DNA of 64,000 nt. It comes from CAILZL01 sp963748005. GTDB lineage: Bacteria > Pseudomonadota > Gammaproteobacteria > Steroidobacterales > Steroidobacteraceae. Positions 17,090-26,136 of this stretch are shown here, piece by piece. The stretch's first letter is position 1; each line of letters opens with the position of its first letter. The notes beneath the pieces were generated by a model, which did no database searches, was not told where the DNA came from, and worked only from the letters and a program-made list of their open reading frames with translations. A program made the position numbers and the translations under genes. The stretch spans positions 3,348,001-3,412,000 of the forward strand of contig CAVVHH010000002.1 of assembly GCA_963748005.1 (NCBI GenBank), read 5' to 3'.

Positions 17090-17809
17090 TCAGGAACCGT
17101 ACGGCGTGTCGACGCTGGAATGAATACCCGCGAACGGAGTCTGCTCGTGTGCCAGCACCTTCATGGCCTCCTGAATGTTCTCAGAGTGGCGCTGTACCGC
17201 ACGTCGTGCCGCCTCGGGATCGCGCTTGCAAATCGCTTCAATGCGCGCCAGCCAGTAAGGAAGTGCTACCTTCGCTCGGCCCGGACGATAAGTGAGCCTG
17301 AACCGGTGGCGGGTGTTGCGGGCTCTTAAGCGCGCCAGCACTTCTTGTGCGACCGGCTGATCGGCGATGCGGGTCACGGTTTCGAAGATCTGGTGCGAGG
17401 TGTCTGCAAACCCGCTGACATCGCCGCGTTCAGCGCGATCTTTCAGCTGCTTGGCGAAATTGCGCAACACCACGATTTCCTTGTCGGTGATTTTCTCGGC
17501 GGCTTTGGCGGCGCACAGACTTTCCACCACCATGCGCACCTCGGCAATCTGCAGGGCCTCCTCAACTCCCACGACGCGCACGCGGGCCCCCCGATTGGCG
17601 ATGCGTTCGACCAATCCTTCATGAACGAGGTCCATCAATGCGGAGCGGACGTTGCCACGACTGGCGCCGAGCAATTTGCACAGTTCTGCCTCGACGAGTC
17701 GCTGCCCCGGCACAAGGTCGTTCGCCAGGATCCCGCGGCGGATCACCTCAACGACCGTTGCCTGAGGTGGGGATTTCGGGCTCTTCTTTGCTTTTTTCGC
17801 TGGTTTCAT
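17090..17809 (-). CDS. GntR-family regulator, FCD (FadR) subfamily
   Basis: The 239-residue protein has a lysine-rich N-terminus, then a winged helix-turn-helix at ~20-85 (VVEVIRRGILANDLVPGQRLVEAELCKLLGASRGNVRSAL) and an all-helical FCD ligand domain at ~95-220, with HQIFETV and HSENIQEAM supplying candidate metal-binding histidines. FCD regulators typically sense organic acids and bind short palindromes with a GT..AC core. The 12-bp-spaced GTnnAC elements found at six promoters here have such a core, making this a candidate, unproven, regulator. The start has only a weak ribosome site; no operator-like pair was found before its own gene. Confidence 0.87.
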   Translation of the reverse strand: MKPAKKAKKSPKSPPQATVVEVIRRGILANDLVPGQRLVEAELCKLLGASRGNVRSALMDLVHEGLVERIANRGARVRVVGVEEALQIAEVRMVVESLCAAKAAEKITDKEIVVLRNFAKQLKDRAERGDVSGFADTSHQIFETVTRIADQPVAQEVLARLRARNTRHRFRLTYRPGRAKVALPYWLARIEAICKRDPEAARRAVQRHSENIQEAMKVLAHEQTPFAGIHSSVDTPYGS

Positions 17810-18625
17810 CAGTCAGATCACTCCATTTGGCCATCAGTCAGGTATGCAGCTGGTAAGCCGCTCAATGGGAGGTTCTTTTGGCGGGCATGACGGGTAGACC
17901 TGACGATGCCCGTGGCAAGTGTAATCGCAAGACGTGTTGAGCGCGAACAAGTACGGGATTGAATCGGTCGGAAGTTGCCTACGGTCATCGGTTTCGCCTG
18001 GGTCACGATCATACGCTAGCAATCCGGGCTGGAAAGGATCACAAACTCACCGCTGACACGAGTCCTTATCCTGCAGACAGAATCTGGCTTCCACCGCCTT
18101 GACTTCAGGCTAGCCAACCAAAGCGTCCTGCGAAATCCCGCCAGTTCTTTGTTTTATGTGCCAACTGCATCTCGCCCGGTCGTCCTGATCGGTGATGGTA
18201 TGGGGCGAGCCGCACTGGTGGCCCATATTCGGCAGAGGAGCGGACGGGATGCCGCTCCCCATGTGGTCGCTGTTCCACGAGCGCAGTCGGGCACATGGTC
18301 GTTTCCATGCCAAAGAACTGCATGGTCATATCGCCATCGGTACCGACGCCGGATGGATGAAGGCTTTTCACGCGACGCAGCCGCGATTCCAATGTTCGGG
18401 ATCTCGTCAAGGATACAGAGGACGCGTACCGCCATTGGGTTGGCGACGGAGCGCAATCTGACCGGCGCCTGCGGGATATTTACTGGACGCCCAGCCTACC
18501 GGATACGTGCTGTTTCGGATCCCGCAGCCGTGTCTCCGATTGCTTATAAGCCACTCGCGACGGCGGCAAATTGCAGCGACGGTCATTCGTAAGCCATCAG
18601 GGAACGCTGTTTAGTGCTCGATGTT
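17810..18625. other. Intergenic region without a supported gene
   Basis: Roughly 800 bases contain only short overlapping frames on both strands. None shows a recognisable family, a good ribosome site or frame-consistent codon use. The stretch may be a fully decayed gene, but I could not identify it in any frame. Confidence 0.45.
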
Positions 18626-19786
18626 CTATTCAGGAGGCCTGCATTTCGAGATGAAGCGCAGACATACCGGTACGGGAGTGGTAACGATCTCGCCGGTCGC
18701 GATGGGCGTGCCAGTCTGGGACTCGATGCGGAACGTGACCACGGTGCCACTGCATTGATGTCCGACATAGAGATGATCGCCATGATTGTCAAAAGCAAAG
18801 GAGCGCGGGATTTCGCCGCCGGAGGGCGTTCTGCCCTGGAGTTGGAGCAAACCGTCCGCCTCGTCGATCTTGAACCACACGAGGCTGTCGAGCCCCCGGA
18901 CGGACGGTTCACCGCTTGAGGTGTGACTGCGCGTGGTGGCATAGAGAAACTTTCCCGTAGGGTGGATGCCAATTTCCGCGCCTGAGCGCAGGCCTGAAAA
19001 TCCTACTGGTAGCAGATCAACAGTCTGGAGTTCCCGTAGCGCACCCAGAGTGTTGTCATAGGCGAAAACAGTGATCGTGGCGCTGATCTCGTTCATCAGG
19101 TATACAAATCGTGCGTGTGGGTCGAATGCGACATGACGTGGCCCCGATCCTGGTGCGACACTGACGCTGCGCTCTGGTCGCGATATGAGCTTCCCCGTTA
19201 TTTGATCAAGTTCGTAGACGATGATCTGATCAGTGCCAAGGTCCGGTACCAGGACGAAGCGGTTGGCGGGGTCGAGACTTGCTGCGTGTGGGTGGGGCTG
19301 TGTCTGCCGGTTGGGATGTACGCTCGATCCGGAATGTCGATGTATGTCCGTCGCGGGTCCGATGTAGCCGTCGGGCATCAGCGGGAAAAGCTCCACCGTG
19401 CCACCGCCGAACGTCGCCACCAGAAGGTAGCGGCCACTGGCGTCGACTTCGCAATGGCAGGGCAAGGGTGACGTGGGCTGGCTGTTCAGCGGGGTGAGCG
19501 CGCCGCTGTCGGAATCGATGGCGAAGGCACTCACACCTGCCTGTTCCGTGCTGCCGGGTCGCCCGACCTCATTGACGGCGTACAGGAACCGGCCGTCCGG
19601 ATGGGCGGCGATCCAGCCGGGTTGTGGGGTTTCCACCATGCCAAGAGCACGGAGGCGCTTGTCGGGTGATTCGCTGCGAAATGCGTAGATTCCGAAGGCG
19701 ATATCGCTGGCATCTGTGCGGTGAGCCCGCCGGTGTGTGCCGATATAAAGCAGTTCGGATTGCGTGAATTGGCGGGGCTTGTACAT
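18626..19786 (-). CDS. Beta-propeller lactonase (6-phosphogluconolactonase-like)
   Basis: The 386-residue product has the repeat pattern of seven-bladed lactonases (YbhE/Pgl type): LLYIGTH at the start, then blades with WIAAHPDGRFLYAVNE, CEVDASGRYLLVATFGGGTVELFPL, PHAASLDPANRFVLVPDLGTDQIIVYEL and GPRHVAFDPHARFVYLMNE, ending in TPVPVCLRF. No clear signal peptide is present, so it is probably cytosolic. It hydrolyses a lactone, though whether 6-phosphogluconolactone or a catabolic lactone is unclear. It is divergent from the MaoC/CoA-transferase genes across a 143-base region holding two operator-like cores. Two decayed relatives, both C-terminal pieces, lie at 38445 and 53090. Confidence 0.88.
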   Translation of the reverse strand: MYKPRQFTQSELLYIGTHRRAHRTDASDIAFGIYAFRSESPDKRLRALGMVETPQPGWIAAHPDGRFLYAVNEVGRPGSTEQAGVSAFAIDSDSGALTPLNSQPTSPLPCHCEVDASGRYLLVATFGGGTVELFPLMPDGYIGPATDIHRHSGSSVHPNRQTQPHPHAASLDPANRFVLVPDLGTDQIIVYELDQITGKLISRPERSVSVAPGSGPRHVAFDPHARFVYLMNEISATITVFAYDNTLGALRELQTVDLLPVGFSGLRSGAEIGIHPTGKFLYATTRSHTSSGEPSVRGLDSLVWFKIDEADGLLQLQGRTPSGGEIPRSFAFDNHGDHLYVGHQCSGTVVTFRIESQTGTPIATGEIVTTPVPVCLRFISKCRPPE

Positions 19787-19830
19787 TGCTGTCGGTCTTT
19801 AGTTGACGTCCATCGAAACGCCCTGTTACC

Positions 19831-19858
19831 ATTTGGTTTACAATTTAGTTTACAATTT
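19831..19858. promoter_or_regulatory. Tandem operator-like repeat in divergent promoter
   Basis: Two identical GTTTACAATTT units begin at 19836 and 19848, exactly 12 bp apart, between the divergent lactonase and MaoC-like genes. The left unit lies in the 16-mer also found at 1932-1947. It could control both directions. Confidence 0.65.
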
Positions 19859-19929
19859 CATCAACTGGCACGTTGCAACTATATCAGGCGACAGTGCCCC
19901 ATGAACGAACCAAGAGAAGACACTTCGCC

Positions 19930-21171
19930 ATGTCCGAACAAGCATCTGTGTCCGACTGGGATCATTTGTCCGATGCCGAGTGGAACGAGCAGCTGGATCG
20001 CAAGATTGCCGAGTTCAATGAGGGCCGGGGTGAAATCAAGCTGCCGGTGCCGGTCCACGAGATCATGGACAATGAATACGAGCGTGGCATTCTCAACGCA
20101 CTGGTCACCGAAGACCTGATCCGCCATTTCGCCGATGCAATCGGCGATCCCAATCCCATCTGGCGCAACCGTACCTATGCGCAGAACACCCGCTGGGGCG
20201 GGATCATCGCGCCGCCGCTGTATGAAAGCTGCATTTCGTTCGGCTCGTCGTTCGGCGGACGGCTGCGTGTGCCGGGCGTGGCGCGGCTCGCGGCGGGCAA
20301 CCTGCATGAATATCGCGCCCCGTTCCGGCCGGGCGAGGAATTCCATTGCTACGATACTTACGGCGGGTTTGTCGAAAAGAAGGTTGAAGGCAAACCCTAC
20401 CGGATGTTCATCGAAAGCGTGCCGCGCTATTTCGTGAACCAGCGTGACGAGACGGTCGCGATCGCAACCGGCCGCAACATCTATCTGGCCACCCCGCCCT
20501 CGAAGCGCAAGGCGAAGGAAGGCGGCAAGGAGAGCAAGGTCGGCGCGAAATATGCCGGCAAAACCTATACCAAGTACACCGAGGCCCAGCTGAAGGAAAT
20601 CCACGACGACTTCGATGCGCAGCTGGCGGGCGTAAAGCGCCGCGGCAAGGCCATCAGGTATTGGGAAGACGTGGTCGAGGGCGAGGAACTGCCGCCGCTG
20701 GCCAAGGGCATCTACGACGTGTGCGACAGTTCGGCGCGTACCGTGGTCAGTTGCTATGTCTATGCCTTTGCGATCAAGTGGGCCGCGATGCGCAATCATT
20801 TGCAGACGCATCCGATCGATCCGGAGACCGGCGAGCATCGCTTCCGCCGCGATTGGCACTATTCGGACCGCGCTGCGCAGATGTTCGGCTCGCCGCTCGC
20901 CAACGCCGGCGGCATCCATAACGAGATGATGCTCGTCCAGATTGTCACCGACTGGATGGGTGACGATGGCTTTGTCGTGTCGATGGACAGCCAGGACCGT
21001 CGCTTCAACTTCTTTGGTGACTCCACCTGGGTCAAGGGACATGTTGCACGCAAGTTCATTGACGACCAGGGTCGACGACTGGTCGAGCTCGCCGTCCGTG
21101 CCGAAAACCAGGATGGTGATGTTCACACGCAGGCAAGTGTGCTCGTCAAACTGATCTCGAAGGCAATTTGA
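19930..21171 (+). CDS. MaoC-like double-hotdog acyl-CoA hydratase
   Basis: The 413-residue protein has two MaoC/FAS1-dehydratase-like halves. The first (~20-190) contains VTEDLIRHFADAIGDPNPIWRN and TRWGGIIAPPLYES, a typical N-terminal hotdog. The second (~255-410) contains RYWEDVVEGEELPPL, HYSDRAAQMFGSP, GGIHNEMMLVQIVTDWMGDDG and a final STWVKGHVARKF-QASVLV segment. Such proteins hydrate or dehydrate enoyl-CoA thioesters. The start at ATG 19930 opens a normal N-terminus; the frame extends back to 19873 without a better ribosome site. It is followed nine bases later by a family III CoA-transferase, a pairing seen in degradation of branched or dicarboxylic acids as CoA esters. Substrate unknown. 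Confidence 0.85.
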   Translation: MSEQASVSDWDHLSDAEWNEQLDRKIAEFNEGRGEIKLPVPVHEIMDNEYERGILNALVTEDLIRHFADAIGDPNPIWRNRTYAQNTRWGGIIAPPLYESCISFGSSFGGRLRVPGVARLAAGNLHEYRAPFRPGEEFHCYDTYGGFVEKKVEGKPYRMFIESVPRYFVNQRDETVAIATGRNIYLATPPSKRKAKEGGKESKVGAKYAGKTYTKYTEAQLKEIHDDFDAQLAGVKRRGKAIRYWEDVVEGEELPPLAKGIYDVCDSSARTVVSCYVYAFAIKWAAMRNHLQTHPIDPETGEHRFRRDWHYSDRAAQMFGSPLANAGGIHNEMMLVQIVTDWMGDDGFVVSMDSQDRRFNFFGDSTWVKGHVARKFIDDQGRRLVELAVRAENQDGDVHTQASVLVKLISKAI

Positions 21172-21179
21172 GGCCCGCA

Positions 21180-22382
21180 ATGGACGGCATCAACATCAAG
21201 GTGGTGGAGCTGTGCGACTTCGTCGCGGGCCCGTACTGCGGCAAGCTGCTCGCCGACTTCGGCGCGGACGTGATCAAGATCGAGAAGCCGGGCCGGGGCG
21301 ACGATGCGCGCTACATCGGCCCGTTCAAGGATGATATGCCGAACCTTGAGGCGTCGGGCACCTTCCTCTACCTCAATACCAACAAGCGATCAGTCGCGCT
21401 GGACATCGAGACCGAAGACGGCCGGGCGATCCTGCGCGCGCTGCTGCGCGACGCCGACGTGTTCATTGAAGACCGGATGCCGGGCGAGCTGGCCAGGCTC
21501 GGCCTTGGCTATGAGGAACTGCGCGCGCTGAATCCGAACCTGGTGGTGACGTCCATTACCCCATTCGGACAGACCGGTCCCTATAAAGATTTCAAGGCCC
21601 ACCATCTGAACCTTTACCACGCGAGCGGGCAGGGTTATCTGCTGCCGATGTTTGCGATCAACCTCGACGTTCCGCCGTGTCAGGGGCCGGGCTACCTCGG
21701 TCTGTACGATGGGGGCATGGCGGGCGCGACCGCAACACTGGCGGCGCTGTTCTGGCGCGATGCCGGCGGCACCGGCCAGCACATCGACGTCTCGATCCAG
21801 CACGCGATGATGAACGTCGAACGCTCGCAGCTGCGTCGCTACATTGACGACGGTGTAAGTCCGAACCGCACCGGCAAGGGCCGGCTGCTCGAGAGTCTGG
21901 TGGAGTGCAAGGACGGCGAGTTCGCCGTGGTCATTCTGTCCTCCCAACAACAATGGGAAGGACTGTGGCGCGCGATGGGCAAGCCCGACTGGGGTATGCA
22001 GCCCCCGTTCAATACCCAGAAGGGCCGCTCCGAACACTATGCCGAGCTGCGCATGCGCCTCGGCGAATGGGCCAAGACCGTGACCCAGGATGAGCTGTTC
22101 CACCGCGTCCAGAACGAGGGCTCGGCAGCGGCGCCGATCCTGACTGCTGAGAGCATCTTCAAGCTCGAGCAGTTCCGTTCGCGCGGCCACTTCGTGACGA
22201 TTGAGCACCCGAAAGCCGGTGCGCTGGAATACATCGCCCAGCCGACCCGCTTGTCCAATGTAGCGCTGCCGCCGAAACGACCAGCACCGCTGCTGGGGCA
22301 GCACACCGAGGAGGTCCTCGCCGGCCTGTTCGGCAATGACCCGGCGCGGCTCGCGCCCCTGTCCCAAGTCGGCGTGGCTTGA
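21180..22382 (+). CDS. Family III CoA-transferase (CaiB/BaiF) 1
   Basis: The 400-residue product begins with the CaiB/BaiF signature VVELCDFVAGPYCGKLLADFGADVIKIEKPGRGDDAR, continues with NTNKRSVALDIETEDGR, and has the nucleophile-region aspartate near DVFIEDRMPG and the SITPFGQTGPYKDF motif. These enzymes move CoA between a donor thioester and an acceptor acid. The ATG at 21180 is nine bases beyond the MaoC stop, so the two are one operon. The next CoA-transferase starts eleven bases after it. Two different family III enzymes in tandem may be two specificities or a heteromeric enzyme. Confidence 0.9.
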   Translation: MDGINIKVVELCDFVAGPYCGKLLADFGADVIKIEKPGRGDDARYIGPFKDDMPNLEASGTFLYLNTNKRSVALDIETEDGRAILRALLRDADVFIEDRMPGELARLGLGYEELRALNPNLVVTSITPFGQTGPYKDFKAHHLNLYHASGQGYLLPMFAINLDVPPCQGPGYLGLYDGGMAGATATLAALFWRDAGGTGQHIDVSIQHAMMNVERSQLRRYIDDGVSPNRTGKGRLLESLVECKDGEFAVVILSSQQQWEGLWRAMGKPDWGMQPPFNTQKGRSEHYAELRMRLGEWAKTVTQDELFHRVQNEGSAAAPILTAESIFKLEQFRSRGHFVTIEHPKAGALEYIAQPTRLSNVALPPKRPAPLLGQHTEEVLAGLFGNDPARLAPLSQVGVA

Positions 22383-22393
22383 GGAGAAAACCG

Positions 22394-23602
22394 ATGCAAG
22401 ACGCATTGAACGGCATCCGGGTGATCGATTTCGGCCATGTGCTGGCGGGACCGTGGTGCACCATGCAGCTCGCCTCCCTCGGCGCCGAGGTCATCAAGGT
22501 CGAAACCAGAGCGCGACCTGACGAGCAGCGGGCGCAGACCGGTCATGGTACGGCCGGGAATCTCGAGGGCAACTCGAACTTCTTCGAAGTGAACCTCGGC
22601 AAAAAGAGCGTCACGCTCAACCTCACCACCGACGCGGGCAAGGCGCTGGCGAAAAAGCTGGTGGCCACTGCCGACATCGTGCTGGAGAACATGCGGCCCG
22701 GCGTGATGAAGAAGCTGGGGCTCGACTACGACGAACTGGTCAAGCTCAAGCCGGATCTCATCATGCTGTCGCTGTCGGGCTTCGGCGCCACCGGGCCGCT
22801 GAAGCGCTATGCGGCCTACAACCCCTGCTTTACCAGCGTCGGCGGTGTGGCGCACCTGACCGGCTATGCCGACAAGAAGCCGAACACCATGACCAACTCG
22901 GGCGGCGATGCGCGCGCCGGCACGGCGGCGGTGTTCTCCGCCCTGATCGCCCTCAAGTTCCGCCAACAGACGGGTAAGGGTCAGTACATCGACAGCTCCT
23001 CCTGCGAGGTCATCAACTCGATGATCGGTGACCAGATGATGGACTATGCGATGAACCGCCGCTCCCCGAAGCGACACGGCAATCGCGACAAGACCATGGC
23101 GCCGCACAACGTCTATCGCTGCGCGGGCACCGACGAATGGATCTCCATTGCAGTCGGTAGCGACAGCGAATGGCAGGCACTGGTGCGCGCATTGGGCACT
23201 CCCGCCTGGGCCACCGACCCCGCCTTCGCGACGTCCGAAGGACGCAGGCAAAACCAGGACCGGCTGGACGTTTTGATCGGGCAGTGGACCGAAGACAAGC
23301 GTTACGTCGAAGCCATGCAGCTGCTGCAGGCCGAGGGTGTACCGGCCATGCCGTCATTCAAGGCAGAGGACCTGTTCAACGATCCGCACGTGCGCGCACG
23401 CGGTGCGGTCCAGGAGGTGGACCACCCGGTGCTCGGTCGGCGCACAACGATTACTGCGCCCTACCTGCTCTCGGAGACTCCTGCGCGCATCCGTGGCTCC
23501 GCACCCATAATCGGTGCGGACAATGATTACGTCCTGCGCGACATACTGGGTGTCTCTGAAGACGAGATACGGCGGCTTGTCGATGACAAAGTTGTCTACT
23601 AG
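22394..23602 (+). CDS. Family III CoA-transferase (CaiB/BaiF) 2
   Basis: A 402-residue CaiB/BaiF enzyme with GIRVIDFGHVLAGPWCTMQLASLGAEVIKVE, NLGKKSVTLNLTTDAGK, IVLENMRPGVMKKLGLDYDEL and SLSGFGATGPLKRY. It is preceded by GAGGAGAAAA at ideal spacing from ATG 22394. It resembles its neighbour in fold but differs clearly in sequence, so this is not a recent tandem copy. It ends the MaoC/CoA-transferase operon. Likely role: activation of a carboxylic acid to its CoA ester at the cost of another thioester. Confidence 0.9.
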   Translation: MQDALNGIRVIDFGHVLAGPWCTMQLASLGAEVIKVETRARPDEQRAQTGHGTAGNLEGNSNFFEVNLGKKSVTLNLTTDAGKALAKKLVATADIVLENMRPGVMKKLGLDYDELVKLKPDLIMLSLSGFGATGPLKRYAAYNPCFTSVGGVAHLTGYADKKPNTMTNSGGDARAGTAAVFSALIALKFRQQTGKGQYIDSSSCEVINSMIGDQMMDYAMNRRSPKRHGNRDKTMAPHNVYRCAGTDEWISIAVGSDSEWQALVRALGTPAWATDPAFATSEGRRQNQDRLDVLIGQWTEDKRYVEAMQLLQAEGVPAMPSFKAEDLFNDPHVRARGAVQEVDHPVLGRRTTITAPYLLSETPARIRGSAPIIGADNDYVLRDILGVSEDEIRRLVDDKVVY

Positions 23603-23652
23603 ACCTGGAGAGGCAGAGTTATCAACGACGATTCGGTTGGCCATGGCAGTTC

Positions 23653-23874
23653 ATGGCGCGGGTTGAGCGAAGCATTTTCCTCGGTTCGCACTTTGAATCC
23701 CGACTGAATATTGCAGGGCAGCGCCTGACGCTTCGCTCGATGGATGGTGAATCGGTTCCGACTGGCACCGACGTTACCATCACGGCCGACCCTGGCCTCC
23801 ATCCGGGTTTTTCCCCGGGGATTGGCAGTCTGTTGAATCTGGGGTTGTTAAACTGGATGGAATTGAGGCCATGA
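23653..23874 (+). pseudogene. Possible relic of an ABC-ATPase TOBE domain
   Basis: The 73-codon frame encodes ARVERSIFLGSHFESRLNIA followed by a short strand pattern ending GTDVTITADPG. This resembles the C-terminal TOBE domain of polyamine/iron-type ABC transporter ATPases. No Walker motifs or ATPase domain precede it, so if the reading is right it is a 3' fragment of a lost gene. The remaining gap (23603-23966) holds only the promoter region of the gallate dioxygenase gene. Confidence 0.4.
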
Positions 23875-23966
23875 CCATTCGCGCGTTGCTGCAGGTGTTG
23901 GTGTAACTGAAGTTGTTCGCGTAGTCGGCTTACTGAATAGACTCTTGAGAAGAGAACGCAATCGTT

Positions 23967-25262
23967 ATGGCAACAATTATTGGTGGTATAGCCGTCTCGC
24001 ATACGCCGACCATCGGTTTTGCGTACGACACGAACAAGCAGAACGATCCGGCCTGGGCGCCGATCTTTCAGAGCTTTGGGCCCATTCGCGAATGGTTCAA
24101 GGAAAAGCGTCCCGATGCAGTGGTCTACATTTTCAATGACCACGTAACGTCGTTTTTCTTTGATAACTATCCAGTTTTTGCGTTGGGCATCGACAAGGAC
24201 TATGCGGTTGCTGACGAAGGCGGCGGGGCGCGTAGCCTGCCGCCCGTACTTGGTCACCCCAGGCTCGCCCAGCACATCGGCTCAAGCCTGGTGATGGAAG
24301 AGTTCGACATGTCCTTCTTCCAGGACAAGCCGCTGGATCATGGCTTCTTTTCACCGATGTCCGTCCTGCTGGAGCGCACCGGTAACGACTGGCCAACCAC
24401 GATTGTGCCGCTGCAGGTAGGGGTGCTGCAGTTTCCCATCCCCACGGCCGCGCGCTGTTACAAGCTGGGACAGGCCTTGCGCAGAGCGATTGAAAGCTAT
24501 CCCGAAGATATCAAAGTGGCAGTCGTCGCAACGGGTGGCCTTTCGCATCAGGTACATGGTGAGCACGCAGGATTCAACAACGTTGAATGGGATCAGCAAT
24601 TCCTCGATGTCATTACTCGCGACCCGGCCCGTCTGGCAGAAATGACCCACGCGGAATACGCGCAACTGGGCGGGATGGAAGGTGCCGAGATCATCATGTG
24701 GCTGATCATGCGCGGGGCGCTGTCGGCCAATGTTCGCAAAGTGCACAGCTCATACTATCTGCCGTCGATGACCGGGATCGGCACGCTGGTGCTGGAGAAC
24801 GAAGCTGTTGAATTGCCCGGAAAAGTGAACGAACGTCACTTGAAGCGGATGGGCGAACAGCTCGAAGGTGTATCGGCGCTGAAAGGTGTGTACCCATTCA
24901 CTCATGCGACCAGTCTCAAGGCATATCGTCTGAACAAGTTTTTGCACCGCATGATCGTGCCCAGCTGTCGGGAACTGTTCCTCAAGGACGAAGAGACGGC
25001 GTATGCGCAGGCTGGGCTGACCGAGGAAGAGAAGGGCCTGGTTCGCCGGCGCGACTGGCAGGGCATGATCCACTATGGTGTGATCTTCTTCATGCTGGAG
25101 AAGCTGGGCGCGACAATTGGCGTTTCCAACCTGCACGTCTATGCGGCGATGCGTGGTGAATCACTTGATGACTTCATCAAGACGAGAAATACCCAGGTGT
25201 TGTATTCGGTCACGGGGACCGATGCCGGACAACCCGTTGCCTGGAACAGCAACAAGCCTTGA
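23967..25262 (+). CDS. galA: Gallate dioxygenase (LigB-LigA fusion)
   Basis: The 431-residue protein is a class III extradiol dioxygenase. Its first ~280 residues match the LigB catalytic fold, with likely iron ligands His12 (SHTPT), His59 (NDH) and Glu241 (EGAEIIMWL), and catalytic His194 (GLSHQ). The last ~110 residues match the small LigA subunit (AYRLNKFLHRM, RRRDWQGMIHYGVIFFMLEKLGA, LHVYAAMRG). A LigB-LigA fusion of this length is the hallmark of GalA/DesB gallate dioxygenases, which open gallate to 4-oxalomesaconate. GAGAAGAGAA precedes ATG 23967. Downstream oxalomesaconate genes are not in the window. Action on another trihydroxybenzoate-like substrate is the main alternative. Confidence 0.9.
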   Translation: MATIIGGIAVSHTPTIGFAYDTNKQNDPAWAPIFQSFGPIREWFKEKRPDAVVYIFNDHVTSFFFDNYPVFALGIDKDYAVADEGGGARSLPPVLGHPRLAQHIGSSLVMEEFDMSFFQDKPLDHGFFSPMSVLLERTGNDWPTTIVPLQVGVLQFPIPTAARCYKLGQALRRAIESYPEDIKVAVVATGGLSHQVHGEHAGFNNVEWDQQFLDVITRDPARLAEMTHAEYAQLGGMEGAEIIMWLIMRGALSANVRKVHSSYYLPSMTGIGTLVLENEAVELPGKVNERHLKRMGEQLEGVSALKGVYPFTHATSLKAYRLNKFLHRMIVPSCRELFLKDEETAYAQAGLTEEEKGLVRRRDWQGMIHYGVIFFMLEKLGATIGVSNLHVYAAMRGESLDDFIKTRNTQVLYSVTGTDAGQPVAWNSNKP

Positions 25263-25326
25263 AGAATCCTTGTTGGCATACGGATCACATCGAATTTGAC
25301 CTGCTGAACATTGAAGGCAAACACAC

Positions 25327-26136
25327 ATGAGCGCTGAGCTGATTGAATTGCGAGTTGAATCCGGCATTGCCACGTTGCATCTGAATCGCCCTGAGAAGCG
25401 TAACGCGATGAGCGACGACATGCGCACACAATTCATCGCTGCGCTGGAGCAGATCAATGATGACAGAGAGGTGCGTGCACTGGTATTGACTGGCAACGGC
25501 AAGGGATTCTGTGCCGGTGGCGATGTCGCTGGCATGGAAAAGCGCATGCAGGCGCCAATTGGCGAAGTTGGTTTTAATGGTTGGCATCGTCAACAGCACG
25601 TACATTATACCCAGACCCTGCTGCACACTTTACCCATACCGACGATTGCTGCGGTCAACGGCCCGGCGGCCGGTCTTGGCGCAGACATTGCGCTTGCATG
25701 CGATTTTGTTATCGCCAGCAGCGACGCGAGTTTCGCCTGGTCATACATCAACCGCGGTCTGATCCCCGATGGTGGTGGCATGTACCTGTTGCCACGTCGA
25801 GTTGGTCTCTCGAAAGCCAAGGAGCTGATCTTTACTGGCCGCAAGGTAGATGCAGAAGAGGCGTTACGTCTCGGAATCGCCGATCGTCTCAGTGCAGCAG
25901 ATGCACTGCTGGTCGACGCGCAAGCATGGGCGGTCGAACTCAGCAAGGGATCCCGCGCCGCGCTGGCGTTGGGCAAGACCATTGTCAACCAGAGCTTCGA
26001 GCATTCAGCAGAACAGATTTTTGCGCAGGGCAGTCAGGCGCAGGGAATCTGCTACACCAGCACCGAACATCGTGAATCGGTCATGGCGTTCCTGGAGAAG
26101 AGCGCCGCTGCCCGCAAAGGCAAGGGAGAAGGCTGA
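25327..26136 (+). CDS. Enoyl-CoA hydratase/isomerase family protein
   Basis: The 269-residue crotonase-fold protein carries LHLNRPEKRNAMSDDM, the oxyanion-hole segment GFCAGGDVAGM, and NGPAAGLGADIALACDFVIAS with SYINRGLIPDGGGMYLLPR. It resembles PaaF/PaaG-like hydratases or isomerases. The aspartate in RGLIPDGGG in place of the usual second glutamate points towards isomerase-type members rather than a classical hydratase; this is inference. It is the first gene of a coupled operon, its stop overlapping the next start (TGATG), so it should act on the same CoA esters as the dehydrogenase and thiolase. Confidence 0.9.
   Translation: MSAELIELRVESGIATLHLNRPEKRNAMSDDMRTQFIAALEQINDDREVRALVLTGNGKGFCAGGDVAGMEKRMQAPIGEVGFNGWHRQQHVHYTQTLLHTLPIPTIAAVNGPAAGLGADIALACDFVIASSDASFAWSYINRGLIPDGGGMYLLPRRVGLSKAKELIFTGRKVDAEEALRLGIADRLSAADALLVDAQAWAVELSKGSRAALALGKTIVNQSFEHSAEQIFAQGSQAQGICYTSTEHRESVMAFLEKSAAARKGKGEG

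Noticed and set aside
18149..18592. 147-codon frame in the 18-kb gap
   Set aside because: Competing frames on both strands look equally arbitrary; no motif could be recognised.
19879..21180. Long antisense frame opposite the MaoC-like gene
   Set aside because: It mirrors the codon periodicity of a clear plus-strand gene and has no recognisable domain.
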